NCBI RefSeq assembly: GCF_000737535.1
Contig: NZ_CP006269.1
Span: 1,736,001 to 1,800,000 of the forward strand
DNA from: Synechococcus sp. KORDI-100
GTDB lineage: Bacteria > Cyanobacteriota > Cyanobacteriia > PCC-6307 > Cyanobiaceae
DNA: 64,000 bases
Direction of reading: 5' to 3'
Positions 63,770-64,000 of the stretch are shown here, in pieces. How positions within the stretch are numbered: position 1 is the stretch's first letter; every line of letters starts with the position of its first letter. A model generated the notes under the pieces. That model searched no databases, was not told the DNA's origin, and saw nothing but the letters and a program-made list of their open reading frames with translations. The position numbers and the translations under genes were made by a program.

Positions 63770-63800
63770 TGAAAAAAGAAACCCCTGTGGCTGCAGGAGC
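63770..63800 (-). terminator. Rho-independent terminator of precursor P4
   Basis: On the minus strand CTCCTG (63799-63794), six-base loop, CAGGGG (63787-63782) and then TTTCTTTTTTC. One G-T pair in the stem. It lies 35 bases after the P4 stop. Confidence 0.75.
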
Positions 63801-63834
63801 TTTTTAATGCGTTGGAAGGACCTGAGCTAGACAG

Positions 63835-64000
63835 CTAAATGCATGCACAAGCATGGAATCCACCAGCAACGTTATCCAGATCCTCATCCGAGAGCTCGAC
63901 GTTCGAAAGCTCGGCCTGAGCTTTTTGCACCTCATCGATAGAAACCACAAAGCCTGCCTCCTTGCCAATGTCCACAATGGCACCAGGATCGGTGACCCCT
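63835..64000 (-). CDS. Nif11-leader RiPP precursor P4, core without Ser/Thr (partial, right edge)
   Basis: The last 54 codons of a precursor that begins outside the window. Leader GVTDPGAIVDIGKEAGFVVS, IDEVQKAQAELSNVELSDED, LDNVAGG, then predicted core FHACACI. The core has two Cys and no Ser or Thr, so no lanthionine can form within it. Thiazoline/thiazole or a disulfide is possible. The leader is of the P1 type. Bases 63969-64000 match P1 bases 55981-56012 at 30 of 32 positions, so the two genes share recent ancestry. A terminator follows. Confidence 0.85.
   Translation of the reverse strand, partial: GVTDPGAIVDIGKEAGFVVSIDEVQKAQAELSNVELSDEDLDNVAGGFHACACI

Noticed and set aside
1..64000. 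tRNA, rRNA or CRISPR arrays
   Set aside because: Gaps were scanned by eye for T-loop sequences and regularly spaced repeats; none was convincing.

Overview
The window looks like a chromosome segment of a marine picocyanobacterium of the Synechococcus type. It encodes ChlP, GUN4, Psb28, phycocyanobilin:ferredoxin oxidoreductase and the allophycocyanin beta-18 subunit ApcF. The organism therefore makes chlorophyll and has phycobilisomes, which argues against a typical Prochlorococcus. Genes are tightly packed with many 1-4 base start/stop overlaps, and the DNA is GC-rich up to about 51.4 kb.

Layout of the core part. 0-7.3 kb (minus): an LPS-export block (LptF/G-type permease, LptB, LptA-like protein), a DUF309 protein, TypA/BipA, a U32 peptidase-family protein and a membrane-anchored D,D-carboxypeptidase. 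7.3-20.3 kb: chlP, glyS, ferredoxin-type sulfite reductase, a VanX-type dipeptidase, recG, tsf, rpsB and a glycosyltransferase. 20.3-27.7 kb: a pcyA-devB-devC-devA overlapping cluster, a catalytic/non-catalytic M16 peptidase pair, a CRR42-like protein, bioY and lspA. 27.7-36.9 kb: an FHA-penicillin-binding-protein fusion, a membrane GTPase, a PLP decarboxylase, tadA, a class V aminotransferase, apcF and glnA. 37-44 kb: a methyltransferase, an anti-sigma-type kinase, gun4, mnmH, psb28 and two tandem AI-2E-family permeases. 44.2-45.4 kb holds small orphan genes. 45.4-51.3 kb is a long minus-strand run: rsmA, ispE, a DUF3082 gene, a 31-codon gene, pdhB, secD, secF and a small membrane gene.

The exceptional part is 51.5-64 kb, a visibly more AT-rich and gene-poor island devoted to ribosomally made, post-translationally modified peptides. 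It holds two different modification systems. One is a fused leader-binding/YcaO cyclodehydratase with a SagB-type dehydrogenase, an azol(in)e-forming pair. The other is a large LanM lanthipeptide synthetase whose LanC domain has a ProcM-like Cys/Cys-Cys zinc site. Around them lie four precursor genes with Nif11-like leaders ending in a double glycine, plus a decayed fifth copy.

Three of the precursors (and, in degraded form, the pseudogene) share a 29-base upstream element. In the three intact genes it lies exactly 26 bases before the start codon. Two precursors are followed by copies of a 72-base terminator block.

The leaders fall into two subtypes that match core composition. The two VTDPGAIVDI-type leaders carry cores that cannot form lanthionine: GGFVSSVLSV has no Cys and FHACACI has no Ser or Thr. 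The two KAAGF-type leaders carry cores with both Cys and Ser/Thr. I infer, without proof, that leader subtype may route substrates to two enzyme systems in one locus. No dedicated peptide exporter or leader protease is visible in the window. It may lie beyond the right edge or elsewhere in the genome.
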